Positions 26,541-36,236 of a DNA stretch of 64,000 bases are shown piece by piece. The first letter of the stretch is position 1, and each line of letters opens with the position of its first letter. Source of the stretch: Autumnicola sp041679265 (GTDB lineage Bacteria; Bacteroidota; Bacteroidia; Flavobacteriales; Flavobacteriaceae); contig NZ_JBGFSM010000001.1 of assembly GCF_041679265.1 (NCBI RefSeq), positions 320,708 through 384,707 of the forward strand, written 5' to 3'. The position numbers and the translations under genes were made by a program. A model generated the notes under the pieces. That model saw only the letters and a program-made list of their open reading frames with translations. It had not been told where the DNA came from and made no database searches.

Positions 26541-28112
26541 TTATTGAATTGGACGCGTTTGTTCTGAAGCACGAATTTGCTCAATTCGCTTTTTCATTTC
26601 CGCTACCTGTTGTGGATATTCATTATAGAGGTTCACCTTTTCTGAAGGATCTTTTTTCAGGTTATATAACTGTGCGGGCGGGGCGTTTTCCTTTATTTTT
26701 CCATTTTCAATATCACTGTTCTCCTGCCCGGTAAAAGTGGTTGCCGCCGGGCCGCCAAAATCATGCATGCCCCTGTAAGGCGCAGTAAAACCACCACCTC
26801 CCTGCGCTGAAATATACATCCATTCTCCCTGCCTCAAAGCAATATTTTCAAGATTGTTGGGAGCAATAAGCATTTCATTTCTAATCTGTTTATCGGTTTC
26901 TCCCAAAATTACCGGGAGCATGTTGTAACTATCCAAGGCTTCGCCTTTTTGCAGCTTCCTGTTAAAAAGCGCTGCGAAAGTCGCAGCCATATCTACATTG
27001 CTGCTCAATAGCTGCGAAGCTATGCTGTTCTCTTTCACTTTCCCGGGCCAGCGTACAATAAACGGAACACGATGCCCTCCTTCCCAGGCATCAAATTTAA
27101 ATCCGAGCAGGTCGCCGTTCATATGATGTTCCATTTTGTAGGCATCCTGCCCACCCATGTTCAGCATACCGCCATTATCGCTGGTAAGGATGAGCATTGT
27201 ATTTTCTGCAAGGTTTTCTTCTTCCAAAGTTTTCATCACTTCCCCAACAATCCAGTCCAGTTCCTCTATAAAATCACCATAACGCCCGGCATCACTGCTG
27301 CCTACAAAACGTTTGGCAGGCGTGAACGGGTGATGAATATTGGTGGTGGCATAATACAAAAAGAAGGGTTCTTCTTTATGACGTTTTATAAAAGCTATGG
27401 CAGAATCCTTCAATGTTGTTCCCACCAGCCGGTCTTTATAAAGGGAATGGGCTTTATCTGCCCCGCCTATTTTCTGATTCCATTTGTTCCATTTTTCAGG
27501 AAAAGGCTGCGTATTCGCTTCTTCTCCCCAAACAAACGGATCGTCTTCTTCCAATCCCACCACATAATGGTTCCGGACATAAACAAACGGAGGGTGAGAA
27601 TTTAAAACGGGAACTCCAAAATAATAATCGAAGCCCAATTCCAGGGGGCCGGGATTTAATTCTTCATTCCAGTTTACCGGCCGTTTAGTTCCAAAGCCCA
27701 AATGCCATTTTCCCACAATTCCGGTAGCATAACCCTGTTCTTTAAAAATATCGGCAACGCTAAGCTGGTCCTGATCTATAATCAAAGAATCACGATCAAA
27801 AATAGCGCTGGAAAGATTGTTGGCTCTCACAGGATATTCACCGGTAATAAAGGCATAACGGGAAGGCGTGCAGACGGCCGAAACAGTATGCGCATCGGTA
27901 AACCGCATACCCTGGGAAGCAAGTTTATCGATATTTGGCGTATGCACTTTTGTAGCTCCATACACGCCAAGATCTCCATAGCCTAAATCGTCCACATTTA
28001 TATAGACCACATTTGGCTTTGTAGCTGTGCGGTTTTGCGCCGAAGTTTGCTGCGGAAAAATCCCGGATACTGCCCACAAAAGTAAGAACAAAAATTTTAA
28101 TTTAGAGGCCAT
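26541..28112 (-). CDS. Sulfatase (S1 family), copy 2
   Basis: An arylsulfatase-like enzyme of about 523 residues with signal peptide MASKLKFLFLLLWAVSGIFP. The formylglycine site is CTPSRYAFITG, metal ligands lie in VYINVDDLGYGDLG and LILTSDNGGM, and KWHLGFG is conserved. The sequence differs clearly from the neighbouring sulfatase, so the two probably act on different sulfate positions rather than being a recent duplicate. Its start overlaps the end of the GH172 gene by about 11 bp, indicating translational coupling. Two upstream Met codons are alternative starts. Confidence 0.93.
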   Translation of the reverse strand: MASKLKFLFLLLWAVSGIFPQQTSAQNRTATKPNVVYINVDDLGYGDLGVYGATKVHTPNIDKLASQGMRFTDAHTVSAVCTPSRYAFITGEYPVRANNLSSAIFDRDSLIIDQDQLSVADIFKEQGYATGIVGKWHLGFGTKRPVNWNEELNPGPLELGFDYYFGVPVLNSHPPFVYVRNHYVVGLEEDDPFVWGEEANTQPFPEKWNKWNQKIGGADKAHSLYKDRLVGTTLKDSAIAFIKRHKEEPFFLYYATTNIHHPFTPAKRFVGSSDAGRYGDFIEELDWIVGEVMKTLEEENLAENTMLILTSDNGGMLNMGGQDAYKMEHHMNGDLLGFKFDAWEGGHRVPFIVRWPGKVKENSIASQLLSSNVDMAATFAALFNRKLQKGEALDSYNMLPVILGETDKQIRNEMLIAPNNLENIALRQGEWMYISAQGGGGFTAPYRGMHDFGGPAATTFTGQENSDIENGKIKENAPPAQLYNLKKDPSEKVNLYNEYPQQVAEMKKRIEQIRASEQTRPIQ

Positions 28113-29331
28113 TCTTTGCATTTTGAACATTCTTTGAAAGGTTTTGGGTGCGGATTTCCACAGGCTGAAGCGAAGGCAGATCGCTTACCGGTTTATCCAG
28201 ATAAAAATAGGCAGTTGCCGAAACATCGTCTTCACGATAAAAGTTAGTCCAGCCTTTTGGCGCATCTGCATCCTTAATACTAATATTTGAATCTTTCCCT
28301 AAAAGGCGGTAAAAGCCTTCAGCAGCATCTATGGTTACCGGCTGCAGTTTTGCCCCGTTTTTCAAAAATTCTTTCACCTTTTCCTGTGGTGCGCCACCCA
28401 TTTGCTGCAAAGTGACTTTAATTCCGTCGTAAAAATAAACCGGGTCCGGCACATGGTAACGATAAAAGGCAAATTCGCCATTCTCTTTATCTGCGACTGG
28501 AGAACCGTGATATTGTTGGGAATAGGCGCCCTGCCCGTATGCGGTACTAACGTAATCTTCGGTTCCCGATCCTACTAAAGTCGGGATATCGGTATCGTCG
28601 TCAAGGTATATTTTCACCTCGCCTTCCCCAAACCAGGAATCGGCGTAATCTTTATTGGTGATTACCCCAACATTGGTTCCCAGGTATCTTCCCTTTCCGC
28701 TAACCTGCGGCAGGATTTTAAAATCTTCTCCTAAATTTGTCTGCGGAACGCGATGCCAGTAAGCATGAAAATAGAGCAAATCTTCGGGATGTTCTTCTAA
28801 GGTAAGATTTACATCATAAAAAAGCGCTTTCAGGTCTTTTTGCGACTGATTAACGATTTCGATCTTAGCGCCTTCTTTAAAAGGCATGGGAATGTAACAA
28901 ACGAAGGAACGGCCTTCAGGATCGGCAAAAAATGTACTTTCAAAAGGCACCCTTTTTCCCAGCCCTACCCCAAAAAAGTCTCCTATTGGAACAGAAACAG
29001 CTGGTTTTTCTTTATTGTCCCAATACATATTGATAACGAGGGAGCGCAGCATTTCCGGACTGCGATCGCTAAAGGTAAGCCAGATACGCTGCACGGTTCC
29101 GCTTCCATCTATATCTAAAAGCGAAATGCTTTCGCCGGCATTAATGTTATTAAAAGGATGCCCCTTCGCGCCCTTATTTTCCAAAGCTCCGGCCGCTTTT
29201 TCTGCGCCGCGGTTCTCGAAACTGGACCAGCGGGTTTCCACCTTTTTCTCCGGCATTTCATAGATCTTTTGAGCAAAAGAAAATATGGGGATGCTAAATA
29301 TAATCAAGAAGGCAAATACCTTGGTTTTCAT
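28102..29331 (-). CDS. DUF2961 / glycoside hydrolase family 172
   Basis: A 409-residue secreted protein (signal peptide MKTKVFAFLIIFSIPIFSFA) of the DUF2961 family, now GH172. Conserved stretches include RWSSFENRGAEK, GSGTVQRIWLTF, VPIGDFFGVGLG and LVGSGTEDYVSTAYG. Characterised relatives act on fructofuranose or arabinofuranose linkages by a retaining mechanism. Together with the upstream GH43 this points to a furanose- or arabinose-containing side chain. It is preceded by a pair of REP-like palindromic units and is tightly joined to the sulfatase gene behind it. Confidence 0.9.
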   Translation of the reverse strand: MKTKVFAFLIIFSIPIFSFAQKIYEMPEKKVETRWSSFENRGAEKAAGALENKGAKGHPFNNINAGESISLLDIDGSGTVQRIWLTFSDRSPEMLRSLVINMYWDNKEKPAVSVPIGDFFGVGLGKRVPFESTFFADPEGRSFVCYIPMPFKEGAKIEIVNQSQKDLKALFYDVNLTLEEHPEDLLYFHAYWHRVPQTNLGEDFKILPQVSGKGRYLGTNVGVITNKDYADSWFGEGEVKIYLDDDTDIPTLVGSGTEDYVSTAYGQGAYSQQYHGSPVADKENGEFAFYRYHVPDPVYFYDGIKVTLQQMGGAPQEKVKEFLKNGAKLQPVTIDAAEGFYRLLGKDSNISIKDADAPKGWTNFYREDDVSATAYFYLDKPVSDLPSLQPVEIRTQNLSKNVQNAKNGL

Positions 29332-29374
29332 CAATTGAAATTTTCTCATGTGTTTAAAATTTAAGAATGCTCTT

Positions 29375-29474
29375 TTCTTGCTCCTTCCTGCGAGGTTTTT
29401 GAAACCTCGTAGGTTTTTCCGAATCAGAATTGGCTTATTTATTTATACCTACAAGGTCCTAAAGACCTTGCAGG
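29375..29474. repeat. REP-like palindromic unit 1
   Basis: Two hairpins lie in opposite orientation: 29387-29413 (CCTGCGAGG against CCTCGTAGG) and 29448-29474 (CCTACAAGGT against ACCTTGCAGG). The whole unit of about 100 bp recurs at 29518-29619 with a few changes. Confidence 0.85.
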
Positions 29475-29517
29475 ATGTAAACCCAAACATCCATTGTTCC
29501 GGCCTTGACGGCCCTAG

Positions 29518-29619
29518 TTCTTGCTCCTTCCTGCGAGGTTTTTGAAACCTCGTAGGTCTTTCCCGAACCAGGATTCGCTTACTTATTTATACCTACAAGG
29601 TCTTGAAGACCTTGCAGGA
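29518..29619. repeat. REP-like palindromic unit 2
   Basis: A direct repeat of the unit at 29375-29474, with hairpins at 29530-29556 and 29592-29618. Differences are mostly compensated within stems or lie in the linker (TTCCCGAACCAGG versus TTCCGAATCAG). It lies between the GH43 and GH172 genes and may act as a partial terminator or mRNA stabiliser. Confidence 0.85.
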
Positions 29620-29643
29620 TTATTGTTTTATATTATTTTTCTG

Positions 29644-31455
29644 CTATTCTATATGTAGTATTTTGCTCCTTTCTGAAATTCCGTTTTCGCTGAAAGCTTC
29701 CACCTGGAAATAATAATCCTGGCTTACATTTAGTGCGCGGAGTTCATATTCATTTTCAGCATAGATCATTACTGAATTGTTTAGTTTTTCCTTTTCTATT
29801 CCCCAATACAATACATATCCCATGGCACCCGGCACTTCTTTCCAGCTTGCACTGGCATTTCTCCTGTCTTCCTGCCTTAAAACTTCAAATTTTGATGGTT
29901 GTTTCGGAAGCTTTCCGTATCCTTTTCCAAACACCCGGAATTCCGAAATTGCCAGATATTCATTTGGGGTATCAATATTTTGATACCGCAGATATCTCGC
30001 ATCGGCAGGTTTATCAAGTTCTATATAAGCGTGAGGCTGATCCCGCAGATTTTCAGAATAATCTACCAGCGTATTCCAGTTTTCGCCATCCAGGGAAGAT
30101 TCTATTATAAACTGGTGCTTCAGGCCTTTTACCCTTCCGAAGAGATTTGCATTAAATTCCTGGAAATTCACCTGCAGGGCATTGACCCGCATCTTCGCTC
30201 CCAGATCTATGCTTACCTGTAGTGAATCGTTATTACCATTGGCCACCCAAAAAGTGCTAATATCTTCATCAACAAGTTTAGATGCATCATATTGGGTATC
30301 TTCCGGGGTCATGATTGGCTCCATAGTTGGGCCGATCACTTTTTGCCGGATACCTTTTTCAATTACCGAATTTGCTTTGGCATCTTTATGATAAGAAAGC
30401 AGCATCCATCCGGCAAAACGGTTTTTATGTTGCTCAACATCGGTTCCAGGCAGCAGGTGAGGGTAATCGCCGTAAGCGGTATTCACATACATCTCGCCGT
30501 CCTCTTCAAAACCTGCCGGAAAAAGGCCTATCCTTCTTTCAAATTTGTAATTCACCGAAATAGGCATGGTGGCAAAATGCCAGTAATTGCCATTGTTATC
30601 CTGAACCGTACTGCCATGGCCCGCGCCAGTAAGGAATCCGCCCGGTTTGTAAGAAACTGGATTGTACGGCGCGTACTCAAAGGGCCCCAGCGGATTATCA
30701 CTGGTATAAACTCCATCGGCATAGACGTTAAATTCGGTTCCCGGCGCAGCGTATTGCAGGTAATAGGTGCCATTATGCCTGGTCATCCAGGGGCCTTCCA
30801 GGTATGGAGCCATATCTGAAGAGTGATTCTCCCCAAATCGCTCCCAGCCATGTTCTTCCGGATGCAGGCTTACTAAAGGCTGCTCCTCTCCTATAGGCAT
30901 ATAATAATTATCCGGATCCAGTTCTACCCCATATAGCGGATGCGCATTAGAAGATTCTTCATATAAATAAACCCTCCCGTCATCATCCACAAAAAGCGCG
31001 GGATCCTGGATTTCAATAGGAATAACGCCAAACTGGGTTTGCCAGTCGCCAACTTCGGGAGTATCAGTTTTAATCACCGCCATTCTTCCGGAAGGATCGG
31101 CAGCTACAATTACCTCATTGTCTTCTACAGCAGCGGCCGGAGCATTGCTGCCGTTAAAATACCAGTTTTGCGGCGTTACAAATTTCCAGTTGCTCATATC
31201 ATCTGAAACCCAGTAGCCGAAAGACCTGGTGACGAACATGTAATATTTGCCTTTAAAGTTGATGACCGCAGGATCTGCGCCGGCACGGTAAGACACCCCG
31301 GTATGGGCGTGCAATGCCATGTAAGTGTAATCTATGTCTACAGGATTGCAATAGGTTTTAAAATGGCGTTCTTTTATGCCATTTTGCGAGTAACACTTTC
31401 CTGCAGCAATAAACGCAAGTGCTGAAATGATGATGAGTTTACAACTAGCTTTCAT
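29644..31455 (-). CDS. Glycoside hydrolase family 43 with F5/8C and FN3 domains
   Basis: A 603-residue secreted enzyme (signal peptide MKASCKLIIISALAFIAAGKC, ending in YSQ). The five-bladed GH43-like propeller covers about 30-345, with the catalytic base region SYRAGADPAVINF, DPALFVDDDGRVYLY and the acid region YLEGPWMTRHNGTYYL. Residues about 375-510 form an F5/8C (discoidin-like) carbohydrate-binding domain (DISTFWVANG, HAYIELDKPADARYLRYQ), and about 520-603 an FN3-like domain. GH43 enzymes usually remove arabinose, xylose or galactose. It lies in the minus-strand polysaccharide locus between GH3 and GH172. Confidence 0.92.
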   Translation of the reverse strand: MKASCKLIIISALAFIAAGKCYSQNGIKERHFKTYCNPVDIDYTYMALHAHTGVSYRAGADPAVINFKGKYYMFVTRSFGYWVSDDMSNWKFVTPQNWYFNGSNAPAAAVEDNEVIVAADPSGRMAVIKTDTPEVGDWQTQFGVIPIEIQDPALFVDDDGRVYLYEESSNAHPLYGVELDPDNYYMPIGEEQPLVSLHPEEHGWERFGENHSSDMAPYLEGPWMTRHNGTYYLQYAAPGTEFNVYADGVYTSDNPLGPFEYAPYNPVSYKPGGFLTGAGHGSTVQDNNGNYWHFATMPISVNYKFERRIGLFPAGFEEDGEMYVNTAYGDYPHLLPGTDVEQHKNRFAGWMLLSYHKDAKANSVIEKGIRQKVIGPTMEPIMTPEDTQYDASKLVDEDISTFWVANGNNDSLQVSIDLGAKMRVNALQVNFQEFNANLFGRVKGLKHQFIIESSLDGENWNTLVDYSENLRDQPHAYIELDKPADARYLRYQNIDTPNEYLAISEFRVFGKGYGKLPKQPSKFEVLRQEDRRNASASWKEVPGAMGYVLYWGIEKEKLNNSVMIYAENEYELRALNVSQDYYFQVEAFSENGISERSKILHIE

Positions 31456-31524
31456 TTTTAGAGGTTAGAATATTGTTATCAAAAATTAGTTTCTGTTCAT
31501 TCTATTCAATTGCTCATCCCAATA

Positions 31525-33804
31525 TTATTCTTCAACCGTAAAAGTTCCTGTGAAAGGATGGACTGAACTCCCTGCAATAAAAAATTCAAATTCCCCGGGT
31601 TCAAAAACGTATTCCAGATTAGCATTGTAGAATTTCAGATCTTCTACGCTAATCTTGAAATCCACCGTTTTTGATTCCCCCTTTTTCAGCAAAATCTTTT
31701 TAAAACCTTTCAACTCTTTTACCGGTGGAGTGATGCTCCTTACTTTGTCATGCAAATAAAGCTGGACCACTTCTTCCCCGTCAAATTCTCCCGTATTAGT
31801 AACCGTAGCGCTAATGGTGATTTCTCCATTTTCATTCAATGTATTTGAACTGGCTTTCGCATCGGAATATTCAAATTCGGTATAACTTAATCCGTATCCA
31901 AACGGCAATAATGGAGAATTTGGAGAATCAAGGTAATTCGACTTAAATTTTTCGAATTCTCCGGAAGCAGGTTCCGGCCTACCGGTATTTTTTTCAGCAT
32001 AATAAATAGGGATCTGCCCCACGCTTCTTGGCCAGGTAGCGGTAAGTTTGCCAGAAGGATTATAGTCCCCAAAAAGCACATCGGCTACTGCATTTCCCGC
32101 TTCTACTCCCGGATGCCAAACCTGTAAAATACTCAACGGCATTTCCATTTCTTCTGAAATCACCAATGGCCTTCCGCTCATTAAAACCAGCACCACCGGT
32201 TTCCCTGTTTTTAGGAGTTCCCGGATAAGCTTTTTCTGGCTTTCAGGAATAGTGATATCGGTACGGCTGGCGGCTTCCCCACTCATTTCGGTAGCTTCGC
32301 CCACAACGGCTACAATAATTTCAGCATTATTGGCGGTTTGTAAAGCTTCTTTTAATAATACTTCAGGAGATTTTTTATCAATTTCAGCACGCGGACCAAA
32401 TACATTTATTTTTTCAGCAAGTTCAGCATCATCAGTAATATTAGCTCCTTTTGCATAGGTAATTTCAGCATTAGGCGCTACATTTTTTAGCCCCTGAAGA
32501 ATCGGCACAGATAACTGCGGATCCCCGGTAGGTGCCCATGTTCCCAGCATATTGTTCTTGTTATTGGCCAGTGGGCCGATAAGGCCTATTTTCGCATTTT
32601 TCTTTAACGGAAGAATACTGCCTTCCTTTTTCAGCAAAACAAAAGACCTTGCCGCAGCTTTCCTCGCAACTTCCCGGTGTGCTTCTGTAAGGATATCGCT
32701 TTCAGGCCTGTTTTCATCAAGATACAAATAGGGGTCTTCAAATAATCCCAGTTTATATTTTGCTTCCAGCACCCTTCTTGCCGCTACGGTAATGTCTTCT
32801 TCGGAAACCTTTCCTTCTTCAACCGACTTCTTTAAAGTGCTGAGAAAGCCTTCTCCCACCATATCCATATCTAACCCGGCATTTAAGGCCAGAGCAGAAA
32901 CCGCCTGCAAATCTCCCATGCCATGGGCAATCATTTCATTTAAAGAGGTATAATCTGAAACCACAAAACCCTCAAAACCCCAGCGGTCTCTTAAAAGATC
33001 GGTAAGCAGCCATTTATTCCCCGTGGCAGGAATTCCATTGATGTCGTTAAAAGAACTCATCACACTTCCAGCGCCGGCATCTATCGCTGCTTTATAAGGC
33101 GGCAGGTATTCATTGAACATTTTTACCCTGCTCATGTCTACGGTATTATAATCCCGGCCGGCTTCGGCAGCGCCGTAAAGGGCAAAATGTTTAACAGTGG
33201 CAATCATTGTGGCAGGATTGGTAAGATCTTCACCCTGATATCCTTTTACCATGGCGCGAGCTACTGCAGATCCTAAAAACGGATCTTCCCCGGCACCTTC
33301 GGCAATACGGCCCCAGCGCGGATCGCGCGCAATATCCACCATTGGGGAAAAGTTCCAGTTAATCCCATCAGCAGTCGCCTCTTTGGCAGCGATAGAAGCC
33401 GTTTTCTGGATCAAATCCATATCCCAGCTGGAAGAAAGCCCTAGCGGAATAGGAAATGTTGTTCTATACCCATGGATCACGTCAGATCCTATAAGCAGCG
33501 GAATGCCCAGTCGGGTGTCATTAACGGCATATTCCTGGGCAATTCTAATTTTCTCCGGGCCGGAAACGCCAAAAAGTCCGCCCACCTTCCCGGCTTTAAT
33601 CTTATCTTCCACATTTTTGCTCACCACGGCACCTGTAGCCACGCCACCCCCGGGAGTAAGCAGGTTTAGCTGACCAATTTTTTCCTCCAACGTCATTTTT
33701 TCCAGAAGCGCTTCTACTTCAGGAATTTTATCCTGAGATTGCGCAAACCCGGAAATGCTAAAAATTAGTCCAAGGATTAATATTGAAAGTATTCTACTCT
33801 TCAT
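31525..33804 (-). CDS. bglX: Periplasmic beta-glucosidase, GH3
   Basis: A 759-residue GH3 enzyme with signal peptide MKSRILSILILGLIFSISGF. The N-terminal barrel carries the nucleophile Asp in GFVVSDYTSLNEM, the (alpha/beta)6 domain carries RSFVLLKKEGSILPL and the region with the acid/base Glu, and an FN3-like C-terminal domain ends the protein (LKFYNANLEYVFEPGEFEFF). It releases glucose from the non-reducing end of beta-gluco-oligosaccharides. Directly beside a GH144-like enzyme it most likely finishes breakdown of beta-1,2-glucan to glucose, by analogy with Bacteroides GH3 sophorosidases. Its start overlaps the end of the upstream esterase gene, so the two are coupled. Confidence 0.95.
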   Translation of the reverse strand: MKSRILSILILGLIFSISGFAQSQDKIPEVEALLEKMTLEEKIGQLNLLTPGGGVATGAVVSKNVEDKIKAGKVGGLFGVSGPEKIRIAQEYAVNDTRLGIPLLIGSDVIHGYRTTFPIPLGLSSSWDMDLIQKTASIAAKEATADGINWNFSPMVDIARDPRWGRIAEGAGEDPFLGSAVARAMVKGYQGEDLTNPATMIATVKHFALYGAAEAGRDYNTVDMSRVKMFNEYLPPYKAAIDAGAGSVMSSFNDINGIPATGNKWLLTDLLRDRWGFEGFVVSDYTSLNEMIAHGMGDLQAVSALALNAGLDMDMVGEGFLSTLKKSVEEGKVSEEDITVAARRVLEAKYKLGLFEDPYLYLDENRPESDILTEAHREVARKAAARSFVLLKKEGSILPLKKNAKIGLIGPLANNKNNMLGTWAPTGDPQLSVPILQGLKNVAPNAEITYAKGANITDDAELAEKINVFGPRAEIDKKSPEVLLKEALQTANNAEIIVAVVGEATEMSGEAASRTDITIPESQKKLIRELLKTGKPVVLVLMSGRPLVISEEMEMPLSILQVWHPGVEAGNAVADVLFGDYNPSGKLTATWPRSVGQIPIYYAEKNTGRPEPASGEFEKFKSNYLDSPNSPLLPFGYGLSYTEFEYSDAKASSNTLNENGEITISATVTNTGEFDGEEVVQLYLHDKVRSITPPVKELKGFKKILLKKGESKTVDFKISVEDLKFYNANLEYVFEPGEFEFFIAGSSVHPFTGTFTVEE

Positions 33805-34603
33805 CTTTTTCGGTTTCATTTTTATTATTTAGAGATTTGGAAAACAGCCACGGCAAAAGATAAGGTTCGCCTAAAGCGGAGTCCCAGCTGTTATGATTAT
33901 CGTTTGGATATAAAGAAAGTTTTGCGTCGCGGCCACTGGAATTAATTTCCCTGGCCATCATTTTAGAATATTCCGGAGGGACTACATCGTCCTTTTCGCC
34001 CTGAAAGATCCAGATATCAAGATCTTCCCTGTATTTATCAATTACTGCGGGATCTGCCGCACCGCAAATGGCAAAAGCCGCGGCGAACATTTCAGGTTTT
34101 CTGGAAAGAATTTCAAAAGTTCCCATTCCACCCATGGAAAGGCCGCCAACATAAACCCTGTCCTGATCTACATAATTTTGGCTTGTAATCGAATCCATAA
34201 GAGAAATGGCCAATTTCATAGAAGTGGTTGGCATTTCGAGGTTTTTAAATTTAAACTGCAGCGGAAAACTATCCCGGTTAACCTCAACATGCGCCCAGTA
34301 GTCTTCTTTTGGCACCTGCGGAAAAATAACAATGGCAGGAAATTTCTCCCTGGTTTCTTCTTTCAGAAATAAATCGCCGCCATGTACCAGTTGTGATTCA
34401 TTGTTATTCCCACGTTCTCCCGCGCCATGCAGAAAGAGCAAAACCGGGTATTTTTTTTCTTCGGAAAAATCCTTAGGAAACAGAATGCGGTACTTTAAAG
34501 TATCATTTTGCTGAATATACTGTTCCCGCTGATACGCTTCCTGCGCTGAAAGATTTAGCGGAAGGACCAGAATTGCCAAAACAAGCAGTAGTTTATTTTT
34601 CAT
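33794..34603 (-). CDS. Secreted esterase / prolyl-oligopeptidase-like hydrolase
   Basis: A 269-residue alpha/beta hydrolase with signal peptide MKNKLLLVLAILVLPLNLSA. It has the oxyanion segment LFLHGAGERGNNNESQL, the nucleophile elbow GLSMGGMG, an acidic residue in GEKDDVVPPEYS and the His in NDNHNSWDSA. It matches the predicted peptidase/phospholipase-like hydrolases that commonly lie between GH144-like and GH3 genes in flavobacterial glucan loci. A deacylase acting on substituted glucan is the likely role, but this is inferred from position. The start at 34603 is chosen for the signal peptide. Confidence 0.88.
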   Translation of the reverse strand: MKNKLLLVLAILVLPLNLSAQEAYQREQYIQQNDTLKYRILFPKDFSEEKKYPVLLFLHGAGERGNNNESQLVHGGDLFLKEETREKFPAIVIFPQVPKEDYWAHVEVNRDSFPLQFKFKNLEMPTTSMKLAISLMDSITSQNYVDQDRVYVGGLSMGGMGTFEILSRKPEMFAAAFAICGAADPAVIDKYREDLDIWIFQGEKDDVVPPEYSKMMAREINSSGRDAKLSLYPNDNHNSWDSALGEPYLLPWLFSKSLNNKNETEKDEE

Positions 34604-34706
34604 GGTTCTTGATAAATTTTTTCTGTTTTTCATTTAAATCTCACAGGTTAAATCTTCATTTTTTTCAATTTATCCCTGAAAAATTTCTTACACTTCAAAT
34701 TATAAA

Positions 34707-34733
34707 CCTACAAGGTTTTAAAAACCTTGCAGG
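34707..34733. repeat. REP-like palindrome, isolated copy
   Basis: CCTACAAGGTTTT and AAAACCTTGCAGG form a hairpin of the same family as those at 29.4-29.6 kb. It lies between the GH144-like and esterase genes. Confidence 0.85.
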
Positions 34734-34759
34734 ATAGGCCGGCCCACGCTTAACAGCAT

Positions 34760-36139
34760 TTATTTTTGAATTGAAAATCCTAATTTTTCCAGTCCCTGCT
34801 GTACTTCAGGAGCTCCCATAAAAAGATCCCAGATAAGGCCGGAGCGGTAATTCTCTATCATCACTACCTGTGGCCCCTGGTCTATGGCGAGATATCTTGC
34901 CGCTACCCACGGCTCACCCTCCATACTAAAGGCATCATAAAACCCGGCCGGGCCCCAAAGCAAATCCTTTAAATCCACATAGAAATGGCGCATGGCGCGA
35001 AGGGATTCTTCAGGAGTATACGGAAGGGAGCTTACTGCCGCAGTAGGGGATACAACCCCCCTGTCGTTATCGGGAGAATGCGCCGTATATCCAATACTCC
35101 CGTCTTCATTACGCGTGTAACTAGCAGTAAGCCCCCAAGATTGCGGACTGTAAGTTTCATAACTTTCAGGATTCTCCACACAATATTTGTAGTTGATCAA
35201 AGAGTGATTACGGGTAACGTCCCAATAATTGCCATATTTATCGCTAAGGCCTTTGGGGTTTAAGCCCAGGTAGGAATAATGAGCCCAAAATAATGGTCCG
35301 CCTTTATCACCCGAAGTATTATGTTTTAAAACGAGTGGCAATCCATAAGCTTCATTTTGCGTAGTGATACTTCCGCTTCTTGCCCAACCCTCATGATAAG
35401 CTGCTGGAGCAATAGCATGTTGAGGGGAAGAAGCCGCCATGATATAGGTAATGAGACATTCATTATAACCTTCAATAAGGAAGTTTTTCTCAAAACCGAA
35501 TTTTGGTGACCAGTGCCACAAAATGCCATCCCGATTATTGGTATACCAGTTCCATTCAATTCCATTCCATAATTCATCATATTTGGCAGCCACTTTTTGC
35601 TCATTTTCATTTCCTTTTTGCAGGTATTCCCTAACCACCAGGAACCCCTGGGCGAGAAAGGAAGTTTCCACAATATCTCCACCATCATCTTTTTCACTAA
35701 AAGCGCTGGTCCTGCCGGTTTTCCCGTTAATCCAGTGTGCCCAGGCGCCATGGTAGCGGTCGGCATTTTTTAAAAATTCTGCAATAGTATCCAATCTTGC
35801 CACCGCTTCTTCCCGTGGAATAAAGCCGCGATCTATACCCGCCACAATTGCCATTAAACCGAAACCGCTCCCGCCTGTGGTAACCACATCGGGGTCGTTT
35901 TGAGGATAATTACCATCGGGATGATATCTTTCCCTGGCCATCCCGGAGTTAGGTTCAGCAAAATCCCAGAAATATTTAAGCGTTTGCTTCTGAACTTTGT
36001 CCAGAAGTTCTTCTTCAGAAATAATAGAATCTTTGTTTTCATGAGTATTTTCATTTCCATGTTCTTTATTCTCATCCTGGCAGGAGATAAAGAAGACGAT
36101 GCTTATAACTATAAATTTTGCCTTAGTTCTAAATTCCAT
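34760..36139 (-). CDS. GH144-like beta-1,2-glucanase (glucoamylase-domain lipoprotein)
   Basis: A 459-residue lipoprotein (FFISC lipobox after MEFRTKAKFIVISIV) of the glycoamylase domain family PF10091, which includes GH144. Family landmarks are TLKYFWDFAEPNSGMARER, DVVTTGGSGFGLMA, WAHWINGKTGRT, DGGDIVETSFLAQGFL, GPAGFYDAFS and DQGPQVVMIENYRSGLIW. Characterised GH144 members are endo-beta-1,2-glucanases or release sophorose. It is the first gene after the SusD terminator and precedes an esterase and a GH3. The exact linkage is not proved by sequence. The start is placed at the Met giving a proper lipoprotein signal. Confidence 0.88.
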   Translation of the reverse strand: MEFRTKAKFIVISIVFFISCQDENKEHGNENTHENKDSIISEEELLDKVQKQTLKYFWDFAEPNSGMARERYHPDGNYPQNDPDVVTTGGSGFGLMAIVAGIDRGFIPREEAVARLDTIAEFLKNADRYHGAWAHWINGKTGRTSAFSEKDDGGDIVETSFLAQGFLVVREYLQKGNENEQKVAAKYDELWNGIEWNWYTNNRDGILWHWSPKFGFEKNFLIEGYNECLITYIMAASSPQHAIAPAAYHEGWARSGSITTQNEAYGLPLVLKHNTSGDKGGPLFWAHYSYLGLNPKGLSDKYGNYWDVTRNHSLINYKYCVENPESYETYSPQSWGLTASYTRNEDGSIGYTAHSPDNDRGVVSPTAAVSSLPYTPEESLRAMRHFYVDLKDLLWGPAGFYDAFSMEGEPWVAARYLAIDQGPQVVMIENYRSGLIWDLFMGAPEVQQGLEKLGFSIQK

Positions 36140-36159
36140 TGAAATTTTAAGATTAGGTT

Positions 36160-36190
36160 TAAAAAAATGCCCCGAAGAAAATCCGGGGCA
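36160..36190 (-). terminator. Terminator between SusD and the downstream enzymes
   Basis: TGCCCCG (36168-36174) pairs with CGGGGCA (36184-36190), with a 9-nt loop and seven T residues after it on the minus strand. A strong terminator just after susCD is a common way to make transporter transcripts more abundant than those of the enzymes. Confidence 0.88.
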
Positions 36191-36236
36191 ATATTTTACA
36201 TTGATATTCTCAGAAATTTTTACCCCTTTCTGGTAA

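Noticed and set aside
27072..27605. 177-codon plus-strand frame antisense to the second sulfatase
   Set aside because: It lies entirely within the sulfatase gene and has no motif of its own.
36160..36190. Taking the terminator after SusD as the end of the polysaccharide locus
   Set aside because: The next genes are same-strand glycan enzymes; partial termination after susCD is common, so the locus is treated as continuing.
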